From Moringa oleifera (Eukaryota; Streptophyta; Magnoliopsida; Brassicales; Moringaceae): DNA of 64,000 nucleotides. This document shows positions 36,400 to 48,038 of this stretch, piece by piece (the stretch's first letter is position 1; each line of letters starts with the position of its first letter). The stretch is from contig JAJFZO010000799.1 in the NCBI GenBank assembly GCA_021397835.1, positions 2,790,001-2,854,000 on the forward strand. The letters run 5' to 3'. The position numbers and the translations under genes are program-made. The notes beneath the pieces were generated by a model, which searched no databases, was not told the DNA's origin, and saw only the letters and a list, made by a program, of their open reading frames with translations.

Positions 36400-37300
36400 A
36401 ATGCAAGGTCCTTGTTGAGCTCCTACAGAATCTAAGACATTAAGTGAGGAGGAGAAATGAACACCGAACTCCTAATTGGCTTAAGAACTGCTGGAGATGT
36501 CTAAGATGTTGAAACTGATCATGGTCCAGTTATGATTAAATTTAAGTTTAGGTTAGGATACTCCTTTAGGACCTTGAAATTAGTATCCATCCTAACTTCC
36601 CAAAAAACTGTAGCACATTCTTTCAACATTAAATTATTTAGCTTTTGACTTTTCTTGAAGGCTGCTACAACCTTTTTCTTGGCAGTTGTTATCTAGCAAG
36701 TTGCTTTCTTTTTAGTCTTTCTTTTTAAAGCTCAAAGTCCATTTTTATTTTTTTTTTCCATCTCTGCCTTCAGCATAGAAATTTCTTGGTCTATTTTATT
36801 CATCTGTTGCTTGAGGGAGGAATTCTTTACTGTCAACTCAACTCCCTTTCTTTTAGCATCTTTCAAGGCTTTCTCAGCCTTCTTAAATACAACTTCAACC
36901 TAGTCATCTTGTATTCTTTTATTACCAGTGAAAACTAATGTATGATATATATATATATATATATATATTATGAGTCAATCATAAAGAAGGTATATAGAGA
37001 ACAAATTAACTAGAATATACCTCAGCAAGCAAAGCAAAAATCTTCTCCAAATGTTGCCTATTCCAATTTGGAAGAGCTGAAATAGAGGCTGGCATAGCTC
37101 AAATTCTTTCTTAACCTCATCAAGCTCAAATAAATGTAAAGTTTCAGTACCCATTAACTGTATATATGAAAACTAGAAAGTTAGTACAATTAAAATTTAA
37201 AACAATCACATCATTTACGTACGTAATAATTACCAAAAACTTTCTCTCTCTTTGTTCGAGTATGGGACATTATTATTATTTCTGTTGATAATGTTCCTCA
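36400..37300 (-). pseudogene. Remnant C of the coiled-coil transposon-associated protein
   Basis: On the minus strand between about 36900 and 36530: KKGVELTVKNSSLKQQMNKI, then DQEISMLKAEMEKK, then a broken stretch and FKKSQKLNNLMLKECATVFW, EVRMDTNFKVLKEYPNLNL. The order and the ECxxxFW motif match remnant A (ECNQLALKKCTKIFWDI). It is interrupted by stops and by an (AT)n run at about 36945-36969. Confidence 0.45.
36945..36969. repeat. (AT)n microsatellite
   Basis: About 12 uninterrupted AT dinucleotides inside remnant C. Confidence 0.85.
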
Positions 37301-38270
37301 TATATTTTAATGCATAGTAGTAACACTCAATATGACATTCAATCGACAAACATTCAAATCTTATGCATTTTGATATTTGAAACTTCATATATTAGCACAT
37401 TAGTTTGATTTGGTCACCTTTCACAGGTAGGATAGTTTTATACTATTCAAAATTCTAATATTTATGTGGCGTACATGATAAATCATGATATGTTTTATTT
37501 TATAAAAATTTTGGTACCCAACATATATCTTCATGGTTGCCTAAGTACATGAATTATATAGATATTATTTAGTATTATTTTTTAAAAAAATCAATTAATC
37601 AATCAACTAACTCAAACATGAATAAATCAACTTACTCGAATGCAATATGTGCTTCAACTGAACAAAAATTACAAAAGAAAAGATATTTTTCTAAAGAAAG
37701 AGAGTATTATGGGTAATGTTGTAATGTGGATAATGTTATATGAGTTTTTCTTTGTTTTTTTAAGGACTTATCTTAGGTATAATTATGATGATTTTAATTA
37801 TTATAAGGTTAATCTCAAATGATTATGAGGTTCAGTTCAATGAATGAAGAATGATTTTCATGAGCTTGAGGAGTTTCACTAGAGAGAAAAAAGAGAGAAA
37901 GAGTGAAAAATAAAAGAAGAAGAAGAAGGGGAAGGGGGTCACTAGCTGAATTAGGTTAAAAATTTTGTTCTTGGTTAGATGGTTCAATAAGATAGCTTAA
38001 TGATATTTTTCTTTTACTACCTTTATTCACGATTAAAGTTAAGGATAAAGACTTTCATTTGTTGACAATTCTCTAACAAGCATAAACTATTTTCCTTTAC
38101 TTTTAATCAAAGTCTTTATTATAACCATGAACTTTGAGGTGTTAACTTTTTTTTTTTTTTTTATGGGTAGTAGTATATATTGAATCAAAAAGTTATACTT
38201 GATATAAAAGTCTATTTCAAATTTGACATGACAAATATCATTTTGAGGCATAAAATTAAGTAATATATAC
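37301..38270. other. AT-rich sequence, possibly the decayed 3' part of a copia element
   Basis: It follows the copia integrase fragment on the minus strand, where reverse transcriptase would be expected, but I cannot read RT motifs. The frame at 37640-37822 (+) has no resemblance to known proteins. Confidence 0.25.
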
Positions 38271-38289
38271 TTGCTATTTTAAGCAGTGT

Positions 38290-38490
38290 TGAATTATTAT
38301 TCTTCACAATAAGTAGATCAATTTCTTATTAATTAATAAATTTCATTCTTATAAAGAATGAAGATTTTTAAAGCTTCATCTTTAATTTTAAGTAATACAC
38401 ATAACATTATTTAGTGGTATCATTGATAAAAATAATGAAATACTTATCACCATTGTATTTATCTAATTTTGCCTTCAAAAAATTCATAAG
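38290..38490 (-). pseudogene. Ty1/copia integrase core fragment
   Basis: Minus strand: KYNGDKYFIIFINDTTK, stop, CYVYYLKIKDEALKIFILY, KNEIY. This follows the copia integrase core (KYFITFIDDxTxYCYVYLLKxKDEAxExFxxYKxEVEN). The catalytic-type FIDD is FIND here and a stop interrupts the frame. It continues the copia fragment that ends at about 42705, which stops just before this point of the protein. Confidence 0.75.
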
Positions 38491-38519
38491 AGGAGTCCAT
38501 CTAGATTTAATAGTTTAAT

Positions 38520-41500
38520 AAGAAAGTGAGATAAGATCAATAGAAGGGTGTTAAATGTAGGGGTCAGTAATGGGGTTAGTGAAAATATTAGTGAAAGAGG
38601 TCAGAAAAGAGGTTAGTTGCGGATCTAGTTAGTTTTGGACTAGGTAATGAGGTCTATAGGGTTCAATCAACTTCATAACCAGTCCAATAAGAGAGCAAGA
38701 CTACTCTTGAAAGGACAACCACAATCAGAGGTAACCACGATTAACGTTTGATTCAGTATCGATTATGAATTGTTGGTTCAAGATTTATAGGTAAGATGGA
38801 CTAGAACTTGAATCATTAAACTTCGATTTCGATTAAGATTCAATTCAAAAGCGGTTCAAGTTTCTATTTATAAGTTGTTCATATTTGGTTCAGGTTCAAG
38901 TTAAGTTTCGAGTCGATTCAAAGAGATTCTTTTTTTATAATAAAAATATTTTATATTTTAATTAAAATTTTTAATAAAAATAAAGTGGTCATATTTTTTT
39001 GAAAAATATGTAGTTTTTAAAGTAAATTATTTTATAAATTTTAGTAAATTTTTAAATTAAATTATTTTATATGTTTTTTATTAATTTAATTAAAAACGAA
39101 ATCGAAACCATTGATCTCGGTTTTGATTCAAAAATTTACATGAATTATAATAAAATCATAATTAAAGTAATTTCGATTACGATTCAAAATTAAAATTACA
39201 ATTTGATTCATTGACTTGAATCAAATCGTGATTATCCCTAATAACGATCTTAAGTTTTCAGTATTAGTTTCGAACGTTTGGTCAAGGTTTGTCCAGGTTA
39301 CTTGAAAATGAATTACGGATATTTAGTTCAGGTATAGCTGTATTATGTTCCTATGACTGCAAATGTGGGGAAGAACCATAAAATAAAAAATAACAGTTCA
39401 TTGGTATAAAAAGAGTTTACAAAAGAGAAGTTCATATAGAAATAAGAATTAATCCAAATTCGGCCTAATTTACTAGGTCCTCGTTTTGACCCTTTGTCAT
39501 AAAGGAGAGATTCGTTGCAGCTTCATAAGTCAACTGAAAGGGGTGCTCAACTGATGCTTCAGAAGGCTCAATCATGTCCGCAGAGAGATCAGCCAAGGGC
39601 TTCGCCTGATCGGCATTGGTGTCAGCCTTCTTCTCTCGGCATAGCCTCACAAAGTCCAGGTCCAAAGTAGTACCTATCCTGGACTTCGCTGACACCAGCT
39701 TATCGAAGTCCTTACTCTTCTTGAAGCTTTAAATTGTAGTATCCTTTGCAGCCTCAAGTTCTTGGCGATGCTCTTTCTTAATCAGTTCCACCCTAATGTC
39801 AGCATCAACTTTAGCTTTTCGGAGCTTTGCCCTACAAAGAGCTAGTTCTTGCTCAATCTTCTCTTTCTGCCTTCATAGATCCTCATTTTTCGCCTTAAGC
39901 TCAGCTCCCTTCTCAACAGCCACCAACTTTACGACCTCTTCCATCTTTGGAGGGCTTTGTCAAGGCTATTGAAAGCATGGTAGTCCTCAAGAATCAGGGC
40001 AGTCTGGTGTACAACGTAATGAAATCAAAATAAAAGAGGTCAAGTACAAAAGGAAATATGAAAGAAAAGTAAGAACAGGGAATACGTAGGCTAGCAAAAT
40101 CTGTAAAAGGCCTAGGAATAGATTTTCTTTCCCATCAGCCTTAAATCTCTGAAGATCTTTAAGAAGGATGGAATTCCTAAAGGAATTCTCACATCATGAT
40201 GGGGTTAGCAGTAGAACTGGAAGTGTTTATGTCCCAGTGTGGGACAAGTTCCTCACCCTGGCTCCTAGTTGTCATAAGGAGGCAAGGTGGATCTCTCATT
40301 GGAGCCGTGAAGGTCTTGATCATGGACTTGCTCTTTTCACTAGGCCCCTTCACTGAGCTTGAAGAGGCCAACCTCTTGACAAGCTAATCTTTCTTGCTTG
40401 AAGAAATCAATAGTAGTCCTTAAGCCTTGGATTTACTAGTGGCTGAACCTGAAGAGGTCTTCTCAGCCATGACAGCGATCTCAGAAAGCTTCTTCTTCTC
40501 GGCACGATCCATTGTTGGAGTTATATCTCTCCAAAAAAAAAAAAAAGATGGGTCAATACTGCAAGTGTAAAACAAGAAAATAGAGCATGATTCGAAGAGA
40601 GAACTGGACTTGAGGAAGAATTGCTAGAGTTTTCGGCAATACCGCTGATGGGTTCAGTTAGCGGAGATGGCCCAAGGAAGGGATTTGGCTCAATTAAAGG
40701 ACTTCGTGCAAAGCTCAATGAGGGTTTAGGGACAAGGCTGGGATAGAGTTTTGGGCCTGTAGAGGTTGTAGAATTAGAATCAACGGGAGAATCAGACCAA
40801 AGACTGGAAGATTCGTGTTCAGACTCAAGGTCGGCCTCATTTTTAGAGCTCTAAAGGAGCTCTTCCTCGGGGACAAAATTACTAACAGACCTGGATCTAT
40901 TCACTGACCTAGCTCAAGCTTGATTCCATCCCAAGAGGCCCAAAAATAGTTAAATCTTCAACTCGTATTACTACCGGGGCAAACCCTTTCCAAATAAGGG
41001 CCAGTTCTTAGCACTAAAATACTGAATCTTCTTGCCAGTACTTAGCCTATAATGTTGTTGTTTAAGCTAATAGAACTCAACAAAAATGGTGGGGACTAGA
41101 TGCTTGGTTCCTATCTCTAGACATTTAGCAGCAAGACCACGAAGCATCGTTTGGATCTAATTGGTAAGAAGACAAAAAAAAAAAAAAAGATGAACACATC
41201 GCCAAATGTTTGGAACTAATGGTCTATGGTCTTCATTGGGAATATTCAACCTAACAAAGCAGGACGTATGTCCTCTTAATTCTCACCAAGTCTGGTTAGT
41301 AACTGGGGAGGACCTAAAATCACTCATGATCAAGAAAAGGAAAAATTCAAGAACATGAAGGTGGGACAACTTTACCAAAATGCAAGATTGAAAGCTTGGA
41401 AGCGTGCAAATACACAACCGGTATCCGAAAAAGGCCTGCAAACTGACGAACGTAGTTGGTTCAATAGGGAGGTCACAAGAGCAGGTCAGATTTTGCTAGA

Positions 41501-42700
41501 GATGATAGATAAAGAGATCACCCAACAGAAAAGAGTTTATATATGAAGGCCATGAGAAGGTATTGTCATCAAATTTGTAATGACAACATCTAATTTGAAT
41601 TAACCGTTGAGGAGAATTTAGTAAAGGCTGACCCATTTGTTGAATTAGCCCAATATTTGACCCAGAAGTAGAGTAATTGACCTAGTTATCCCAAGGAAAC
41701 ACAAAATGACCTGATGAACTGATGTCAACCCTAAAAACCTGTCATTGGTTAACCCGGTTGGCTGAACTTCATCTGAACTCATTTTGAGCTGAACCATTAG
41801 CGAAACTCACTTGGATACATAGATCACCCAGAAGTAGCGAGGGCGCACTGTTATTTTCATATGCATCACTTAACTCATCCATATCTAGCATCCAAGGCTT
41901 TTGGTGAGCTGACCTCACGACAGCTTATCCACGTCTGTTCTGGTGGAGTTGAAACTAGTTTGACTAACATCAATAGCCAATTTTATGGACTGTACAACGG
42001 GGAATGCAAGATTTTAGGGGTCAAAAGGTTAAAACAAAAGGAAAATAAAGAAGGAAAGGAAAGAAAAGAGCAAGGGATGTCCTACTAAGCTCAAATAAAT
42101 TTGAGTCTTCTTAAAAAATAATAATAATATGAGAAATAAAAGATTGGTTGGTTTTAGTTGTATTTAAGTTATTTTTTTCAATATAATGATAAATGCCTTT
42201 ATAAGGTAATTTTCAAAAGAAGGGAAATGAACTTCACATCATCGCTGCATTCAACCTTGATTTTGGGAAAAAGAAATGGAATTATTGTGAAGCTTTCTTT
42301 TCTTTAAAAAATACTTTCAAAAGTATGAAAATGAAAGATTGTGAAGTCCTTTCACTTTTCCAAAATACTCATTACATACATGCATATATTAGATTTAGAA
42401 AATCCAATTATCTTTAAAAATTGAGAAATAAAATAAGTTTAATTGATACTAATTCTTCAAGTCGCAACGGTGTTAATTTTTTTTTATACCTAACTCATTC
42501 TCGAATCTATTTTTTTTAAAATAATAATTATTTTACATTTTTTATTTTTATTTTTTAAAATATTTTAAAAAATAAAATTTTTAGTGGCCAATCATACTTA
42601 AAAAAAAATTGACAGTAACTTTAATTTTTTTTACTTTTTCAAAACAAAATTCTTTCATTTTATGCTGAGGATTTTTTCATTTGAAACTCAGTTGTGACAA
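38520..42700. mobile_element. Inserted block (~4.2 kb) splitting a copia integrase region
   Basis: The minus-strand copia protein reads up to LDLIHSEVYDLKFIQT near 42705 and resumes at GDKYFIIFIND near 38450. In intact copia integrases these two segments are separated by only a couple of residues. The DNA between them carries coiled-coil remnant B, so it looks like a nested gypsy-type element. A possible left edge is TGTTAAATG at 38548, but I could not confirm LTRs or a target duplication. Confidence 0.5.
39465..41150 (-). pseudogene. Remnant B of the coiled-coil transposon-associated protein
   Basis: Reading leftwards: FYQLK-like and GKKIQYFSAKNWPLFGKGLP (about 41070-40985), an acidic Ser/Pro-rich segment with NEADLESEHESSSLWSDSPV and a PSLSFARSPLIEPNPFLGPS stretch (40830-40640), and MDRAEKKKLSEIAVMAEKTS (40512-40450). 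Next come KRLASSSSVKGPSEKSKSM (40380-40330), a coiled coil (39900-39740), then FDKLVSAKSRIGTTLDLDFV and an open C-terminal tail ending at 39465. This is the most complete of the four copies and defines the domain order. Stops and at least one frameshift break it. Confidence 0.55.
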
Positions 42701-43704
42701 CTGCTTGTTTGTATAAATTTTAAATCATAAACTTCACTATGAATTAAATCAAGAGGTTTGATATTTTTTTTTTCAATTTTTTAAAATGATAACTTAGTTA
42801 ATTTTTCCTCTACGCATGTTTCACATCTATGTTTTGAATCAATTTGAAAAACGGTATATCATCTAGGTTATATAATCTATGCATTGCATCATAATTAGCA
42901 TGTCATAGTCTATCATGCCACAAATTAGAAGATTCAAGCAAGTAAATAAAAGACTTACTAACTTTATTGATCATAGTCATGGCATTAAGCTCAAAATCTC
43001 CTTAGTCATATAACCGTTTCCAACATAAATTATAGATTTTTTATGAAATAATTTGACTCAAATACCATAAGAAATTCATGTTTGTTCAACAACAACTTGG
43101 ATACTAATTTTTGCAGATTTTTGGCACATATAACATATTATTCAGAGTTGACTATATACTAAATGTCATCTTCAACATTGCCTTCCATTGCAACTCAATC
43201 GCAGAAGAAGGAGAGTTTCCCATGAAAACCTTCTCCCAAACTTTTTCAAAAGAAGTGAATAACTCATTATTTAAACATACATACCTAGTGGCACCAATGT
43301 CAATCCATTATTCTTTTAGGTTAGACTCGACTAAATTTACTTCAAAAACCATTATAAAGAGATTTATAACGGGGACATCTGGTGTGATGTCATTCACTAC
43401 ATTTTCTTTGTGATTCTTCTTGCTCTTCAATGAAAGTATACAATCCATAATCCTACGACTTACTTTGCAATAATTTGAAACTTCAAAATTTCTCTTCCAG
43501 TTGCTATCTTTGGCTTGGTTTTCTTATTTTTGTAGTTCTTTCCATTGCTCCATAACATTTACTTCAATAATTGTTGGATCGAATCTTTTCTTCTTTATAC
43601 TTTTGTTATCTCTTTCAATTTGAAATCTAATAATCAATTCCTTTAAGTTGATTTCTTTCCACTAATAGTTAAGATAATCTGGAAATCCTTCCACTTAAAA
43701 TGGT
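42701..43704 (-). pseudogene. Ty1/copia gag-end, protease and pre-integrase fragment
   Basis: Reading leftwards: a gag end (KWKDFQ, then EINLKELIIRFQIERDNKSI), the linker FDPTIIEVNVMEQWKE, and the protease with WIDIGATRYVC and LNNELFTSFEKVWEKVFMGN. Then come TLNNMLYVPKI, a pre-integrase zinc region with LLESSNLWHDRL and HANYDAMHRLYNLDDIPFFK, and the integrase start LDLIHSEVYDLKFIQT. The expected protease DTGATRHVC is DIGATRYVC, so Asp is kept but the motif is altered. Several stops make it non-functional. The gag is cut at about 43704, next to a TGTTAAG that begins a plus-strand LTR-like sequence. Confidence 0.8.
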
Positions 43705-43708
43705 AACT

Positions 43709-44800
43709 GTTAAGATTGTTATGCCATTAAAAGGTTGATGGGTTGAATTTGATGATAATAAACACATTATGTCAAATTAATATGTTCATTAAATGTATAA
43801 TGCTTTAACAGCAAAGAGATGAATAAGAAGTTAAGGCTTGCATGTGTTAGAAATAAATGGATAAAGGAAAAGGTAGGTCCATGGCAGGATTAATTTTTCT
43901 AATATTATGTAATGTCTTTGTTTACTCAAATAAAATGCATGATCACATAAATACCTCACACATTCTTTTCACATATTCTTATATTTAAAGTTCTTGTTTT
44001 GAAATAGGCTTTCTAAACAACTTCAAAACAATTTTTTCAAAGATCACTTTACAAAACTCAATGATTGAAACTTATTTTGAGGCTTTTAAGCAGAAGATCG
44101 GAAAAAAGTGCCAGAAAGTTAGGGTGGCATTATTTGCCCTTAGGGTGGCACCATTACTGATCGGCAATACCTCTTAAGCCTTATTCTAATTGGTACTACT
44201 AGTTTTAGAGTCGTATTACTAATCAAGCATTCTAAATTCAAGTTTCATGTGAGTACCTACTACATGAAGGAATATTATTAGTTCATTAGGCGATAACACC
44301 GGTTTGGGTCTTCAAAAGGCATGTTTTGATGAGTAACAATCATATTTTTTAAATATGGGTATAAAAAGCTTTTTGAAAACATGAATAGTAATCATCAAGC
44401 ATATCGAAAGCAAAACTTATCATCCTCTCTTACTCTCTAATGTCATTCTCACACAAAATCATTGATCAAATATTTAGTTGAATTTTTATTGTTGTAAATC
44501 TTTGAAAAAGTCCATTTCCATGTTAACTTTAATCTTATCATTATAAGATTGGGTTTTAAGGTGTAAGGCATCACCTTGGTGTAAACTCTTGGTTAGGGAT
44601 AACTAAATAAAGGTTGAAAGAAAGTTAGTGAAATCCTCAAGCAGTTGCTTCGAGGTGTGGCCATAGGCAAGATTGCCAAACCACGTAAAAATTGGGCATA
44701 TCTTTTACTTTATTTAATTATTGCAATTTGTTTATTGTGCTTATGTTTGTAATTAATTAATTCATTGTTCTTGCTAAATAAGTAAGAAAATATACTCTTT
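43709..44800 (+). mobile_element. Probable 5' LTR/leader of a plus-strand copia element
   Basis: It begins TGTTAAGATTGTTATGCC exactly where the minus-strand copia gag is interrupted. It ends in a region resembling the R-U5 wording of Maximus/SIRE-type copia LTRs (GTGTGGCCATAGGCAAGATTGC, CCAAACCACGTAAA), and is followed by gag on the same strand. The 3' LTR was not found, so length and end are inferred. The bases before TG (GTAAC) could be the target duplication but cannot be checked without the other end. Confidence 0.4.
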
Positions 44801-44849
44801 AAAGAGGCAAACTTAATTGTTTTAAATTTAAAAAAGATGGCAAAAATTG

Positions 44850-46070
44850 GAAGTAGTTTTGTGGAAGGATTTTCAACTTTTAGGGTTCATTTTTCAACAA
44901 AAATAATTTTACTATTGAAAGGCCAGAATGAGAATCTACCTTCATTCATAGATTATGATCTATAATTAGTTGTTGAAGAATGACCAATAGTCCTAACTAA
45001 AATTTTAAAGGGCAAGAAGATCCTTAAGGAAAATGAATGCATGATATTGATAAGAAGAAATTTTTATTAAATATTAAGGCAAGCAACATTGATAATGGAA
45101 TTTCAATAGGATCTCTACTTGTGTTAGTACGCATGATATATGACACACTTTAAAGGTCACACATTATGGTACTAATCATGTGAAAGATTCTAAGATTAGT
45201 ATGCTTGTACATAATTATGAGTCTTTTAAAATGAAATTTGAGTAGTCAAATAGTGACATGTTCATTAGATTTATTGATATTATAGATGCTTTAAAATCTT
45301 CGAAAATCTTGTATTCTAATATTAAAAATGGTAAGAAAGGTAAGTGTTCACCTCCTATTCGGAAGCCTAAAGTAACTGCAATTGAGGAGGCAAAGGACCT
45401 CACTAAGTTGCCTTTTTAAAAGCTCATGAGATCCCTCATGATCCGTAAGATTATGACGAAAGGTAAGGATGAAAATCTTAAAGAAAAAAGAAAATGGAAT
45501 TGCCCTCAAGTTAGCCCCTTGTTGATGAAAAAAAAAAGATCAAATGAGAATCAAGAAGATGATGACATTGCCCTCATCATAAGAAAATTCAAGGGATTCT
45601 TGATGAATAAAGAGGATTTCAAGAGAAAAGCAAGACAAGGAAGAAGGGGCTTCTAAATTAGAGTGTAAGAGATTATGTGTTATAAATGAATAATGTTGGG
45701 CCATATCAAGGTGGAATATCCTCTTATCAAGAACAAGTTCAAAGACGAAAGCCTTAAAGGATACATGGAACGATAGTGAAGGAAGTTCATCTAAGGAAGA
45801 AGAAGAAAATGAAGTGGCTGACATATGCTTCACGGCCATTGTTGATGAGGTAATTGATCTTAACCTTCATTCAAAAATATTATATAATGATTTGTTAAAT
45901 GCATATGAAGACACGTAGGATTTGTTGAAAAGTGATTTCATAAAAATTAGGATCATTAAAAAAGTAAAGATGCTAAGAATTATTACGATGAATTTAATAA
46001 AAAAGAAGATAACTTAGCATTAAAGATAAAGAGAAACAAAAAGAAAATAGAAGGAAGTAGCAAGGGCAGC
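44850..46070 (+). pseudogene. Ty1/copia gag remnant (Maximus/SIRE-like)
   Basis: Plus-strand pieces in order: FIDYDL (about 44940), SDMFIRFIDIIDALKSSKIL (about 45245-45310), KPKVTAIEEAKDLTKLPF (45365-45418), LMRSLMIRKIMTKGKDENLK, ENQEDDDIALIIRKFKGFLM (45552-45611), then an acidic SEGSSSKEEEENEVADICFT segment (45770-45840) and a final YNDLLNAYEDT coiled coil. This follows the copia gag of Maximus/SIRE-type elements. The CCHC zinc knuckle is not readable, and at least three frame changes occur. Confidence 0.7.
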
Positions 46071-47346
46071 TCCTAGCTAATTAACTCCTTTATTATGTCA
46101 AGATAAGCCCTAACGACTTACAAGATTACAATGTTACATGATGACAACGTTACCTTCTCTTATTTTGGTATTTTATATTTCATTTAGTTTCTCTAATTCA
46201 TTTCCTATTTCAATACCCCATTAGTTAAATTGGGTTTTCAAATTGCTTTGTTATGATATTATTTTGTTCAGGTACACTGATATTTCAGACAATATTAATG
46301 TTAACAACATAATCTTGATTTTTAAATTTTGTCATAACTTGTATGATAAAATTTTAGTTTTCTAAGATATATAATTGAATTTTAATGATAAATGTAACCT
46401 TTGAGTTTTAAAGTGATAAAAAAATCATAACTAAAATTTTAAATTTATACCATACCCACCGTTGACTAAGGGTAAGTGAGACTCATGCCCTTCTTTCGGT
46501 TTTGTAGATACCGATGTTATTTGTTTATGTTAATATGTTGAGCTAAAAGCAAGAGGAAAGGATCCTCTTGAATGGTCATAAAGTGCATAAATCCAATTGC
46601 CTGAATCATTAAGCCCAGTTGAGTAAAACCTCTTTAATTTGTCAATTTGGGCTCATGGGCAAAAGCAGTATCGATGCAATCAAAGCTCCAGCAGCATACC
46701 AATAACAGGGCTAACTTCTGCAGTTTTACAATCCTCTGAATCAAAGATAATATTGAACCACAGAATCAACTAAAAGATCAGCAGACACTTGGTTTAAATT
46801 AAATGGACTAAATTCAAATTTAGAAAATATAGTTTCTACTTTGGTGGGCAAGAACTGCTGAAAAATGTGAACTTACGGGATAAACAAAGACCTTTACAAA
46901 TTCCCAAGGATTATAAAGATCCATCCGCAGCATGGTGAGACTCTTCCAAGCGAATTCAGCTTCAGCTATCATTCATCCATACTTATTGCTGTTTTAAATT
47001 GAAAATTACCCTTTTACATAAAGTTACTCTCTAAACCTGACTGAACATGTTCATCAAAACTGAGATATCATCTCACTTAAATACACAGGGAGACCAGAAT
47101 CTATCATCCCTTCCACCACCCAGACTTAAATCCACTTCTTCTGCCATGGTATTCTAATTCCCATATTTACATAAGGAAATTAAACACACCTAACAGACAA
47201 GCTACATAAATAAAGGGCAGAATGAAGAAAAAAAACAGGGACGATAAGCAAATCATATATGTAGCATTCCGTTAAAAACAAACTTCCTGTGGCTTCCATT
47301 TCTTGTAGATCCGCTTATGTGAATTTGAAGGGATTGGGTTCAAGCC
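46071..47346. other. Intergenic region between the copia remnant and the small gene
   Basis: No protease, integrase or RT of the plus-strand copia is readable beyond 46070. The right part (46560-47346) has mixed composition and lies 3' to the minus-strand small gene, so it may contain its 3' UTR. No RNA gene was recognised. Confidence 0.35.
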
Positions 47347-47583
47347 CTATAAATCACCAACGGAGATGGCTCTGCCTGATAACCCCAAAGGAGACCGAGA
47401 AATTGCATGCCTCGTCATATCCCGGAAAAAAGGTCTCATCTCCGGCTGCCCCGGCGACCAATCGAAGATTTTCTCCGACTCCCGCTTGATCTTCCTCACT
47501 TGGCTGTGAACCGGACCACCCATCTGCTCCCTCCTGTCTTCCTGCTTGCTGCAGCCGCCGCTGTTTCTCTTCTGCAACTCCAT
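47347..47583 (-). CDS. Small plant protein, 78 residues, unidentified
   Basis: An intact single-exon frame from ATG at 47583 to TAG at 47347. It is hydrophilic and basic, with a Lys/Arg/Glu-rich centre (QVRKIKRESEKIFDWSPGQP), EMRPFFRDMTR, and a Ser-rich C-terminal motif SRSPLGLSGRAISVGDL. There is no signal peptide or membrane segment. Support for a real gene: it lies in a GC-richer island in very AT-rich DNA, and a TATA box is placed correctly about 85 bases before the ATG. The SRSPLGL...ISVGD ending also looks like a motif I recall from uncharacterised small plant proteins, although I cannot name the family. The frame is open a few codons further upstream, but the first ATG is at 47583. An intron near the 3' end cannot be excluded. 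Confidence 0.6.
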   Translation of the reverse strand: MELQKRNSGGCSKQEDRREQMGGPVHSQVRKIKRESEKIFDWSPGQPEMRPFFRDMTRHAISRSPLGLSGRAISVGDL

Positions 47584-47667
47584 ACCCACGAACAATTCAC
47601 GATATCTCCTCGCCCTCCGCCTATAAAATATCTATCTGCACAAGAGGCATTTTGATACCTGTTTGGG

Positions 47668-47675
47668 TATATATA
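47668..47675 (-). promoter_or_regulatory. TATA box of the small minus-strand gene
   Basis: TATATATA, read on the minus strand as CTCACTATATATACCC, lies about 85 bases upstream of the ATG at 47583. Inferred leader of about 50-60 bases. The box is palindromic and could also serve the plus strand, but no plus-strand gene follows. Confidence 0.5.
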
Positions 47676-47699
47676 GTGAGAGAGAACATAGCAGGCTAG

Positions 47700-48038
47700 G
47701 GAAGAGAGAAGTTCCGTAAGAGAAAAAAAAAAAAAAGATCTTTATCGAGTCCGTTTCATGAGTCGTCTGTTTTGGACCGCCTTGAATGTCACGGCTAACG
47801 CAATCTCACTTGTACCGCGTGTATCCACACCTTCCCATGATTGGACAGTGTGACCACCAATTTCACATGCGCGTGATCAGTCGTTGAATGCCCCTACGAT
47901 TCCGTGTATGTCATTCCACACTAAAGATGCTCTGGACGGTGGAATTTTCCCTTGATCATGATTGAAGATAAGGCGCTTGACATGATTATTTAAATTTGTA
48001 GGTTTTTGTTTTTATTTTTATTTTTATAATAAAATTAA
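47700..48038. other. Upstream region of the small gene
   Basis: Mixed-composition DNA with an A-run at 47722-47735 and no coding segment. It probably holds upstream regulatory sequence of the minus-strand small gene. Confidence 0.35.

Noticed and set aside
45540..45839. Minus-strand 99-codon frame
   Set aside because: It is antisense to the copia gag remnant, which reads with recognisable motifs on the plus strand.
47289..47655. Plus-strand frames at 47289-47489 and 47407-47655
   Set aside because: They overlap the minus-strand small gene, which has the better start context and a TATA box.
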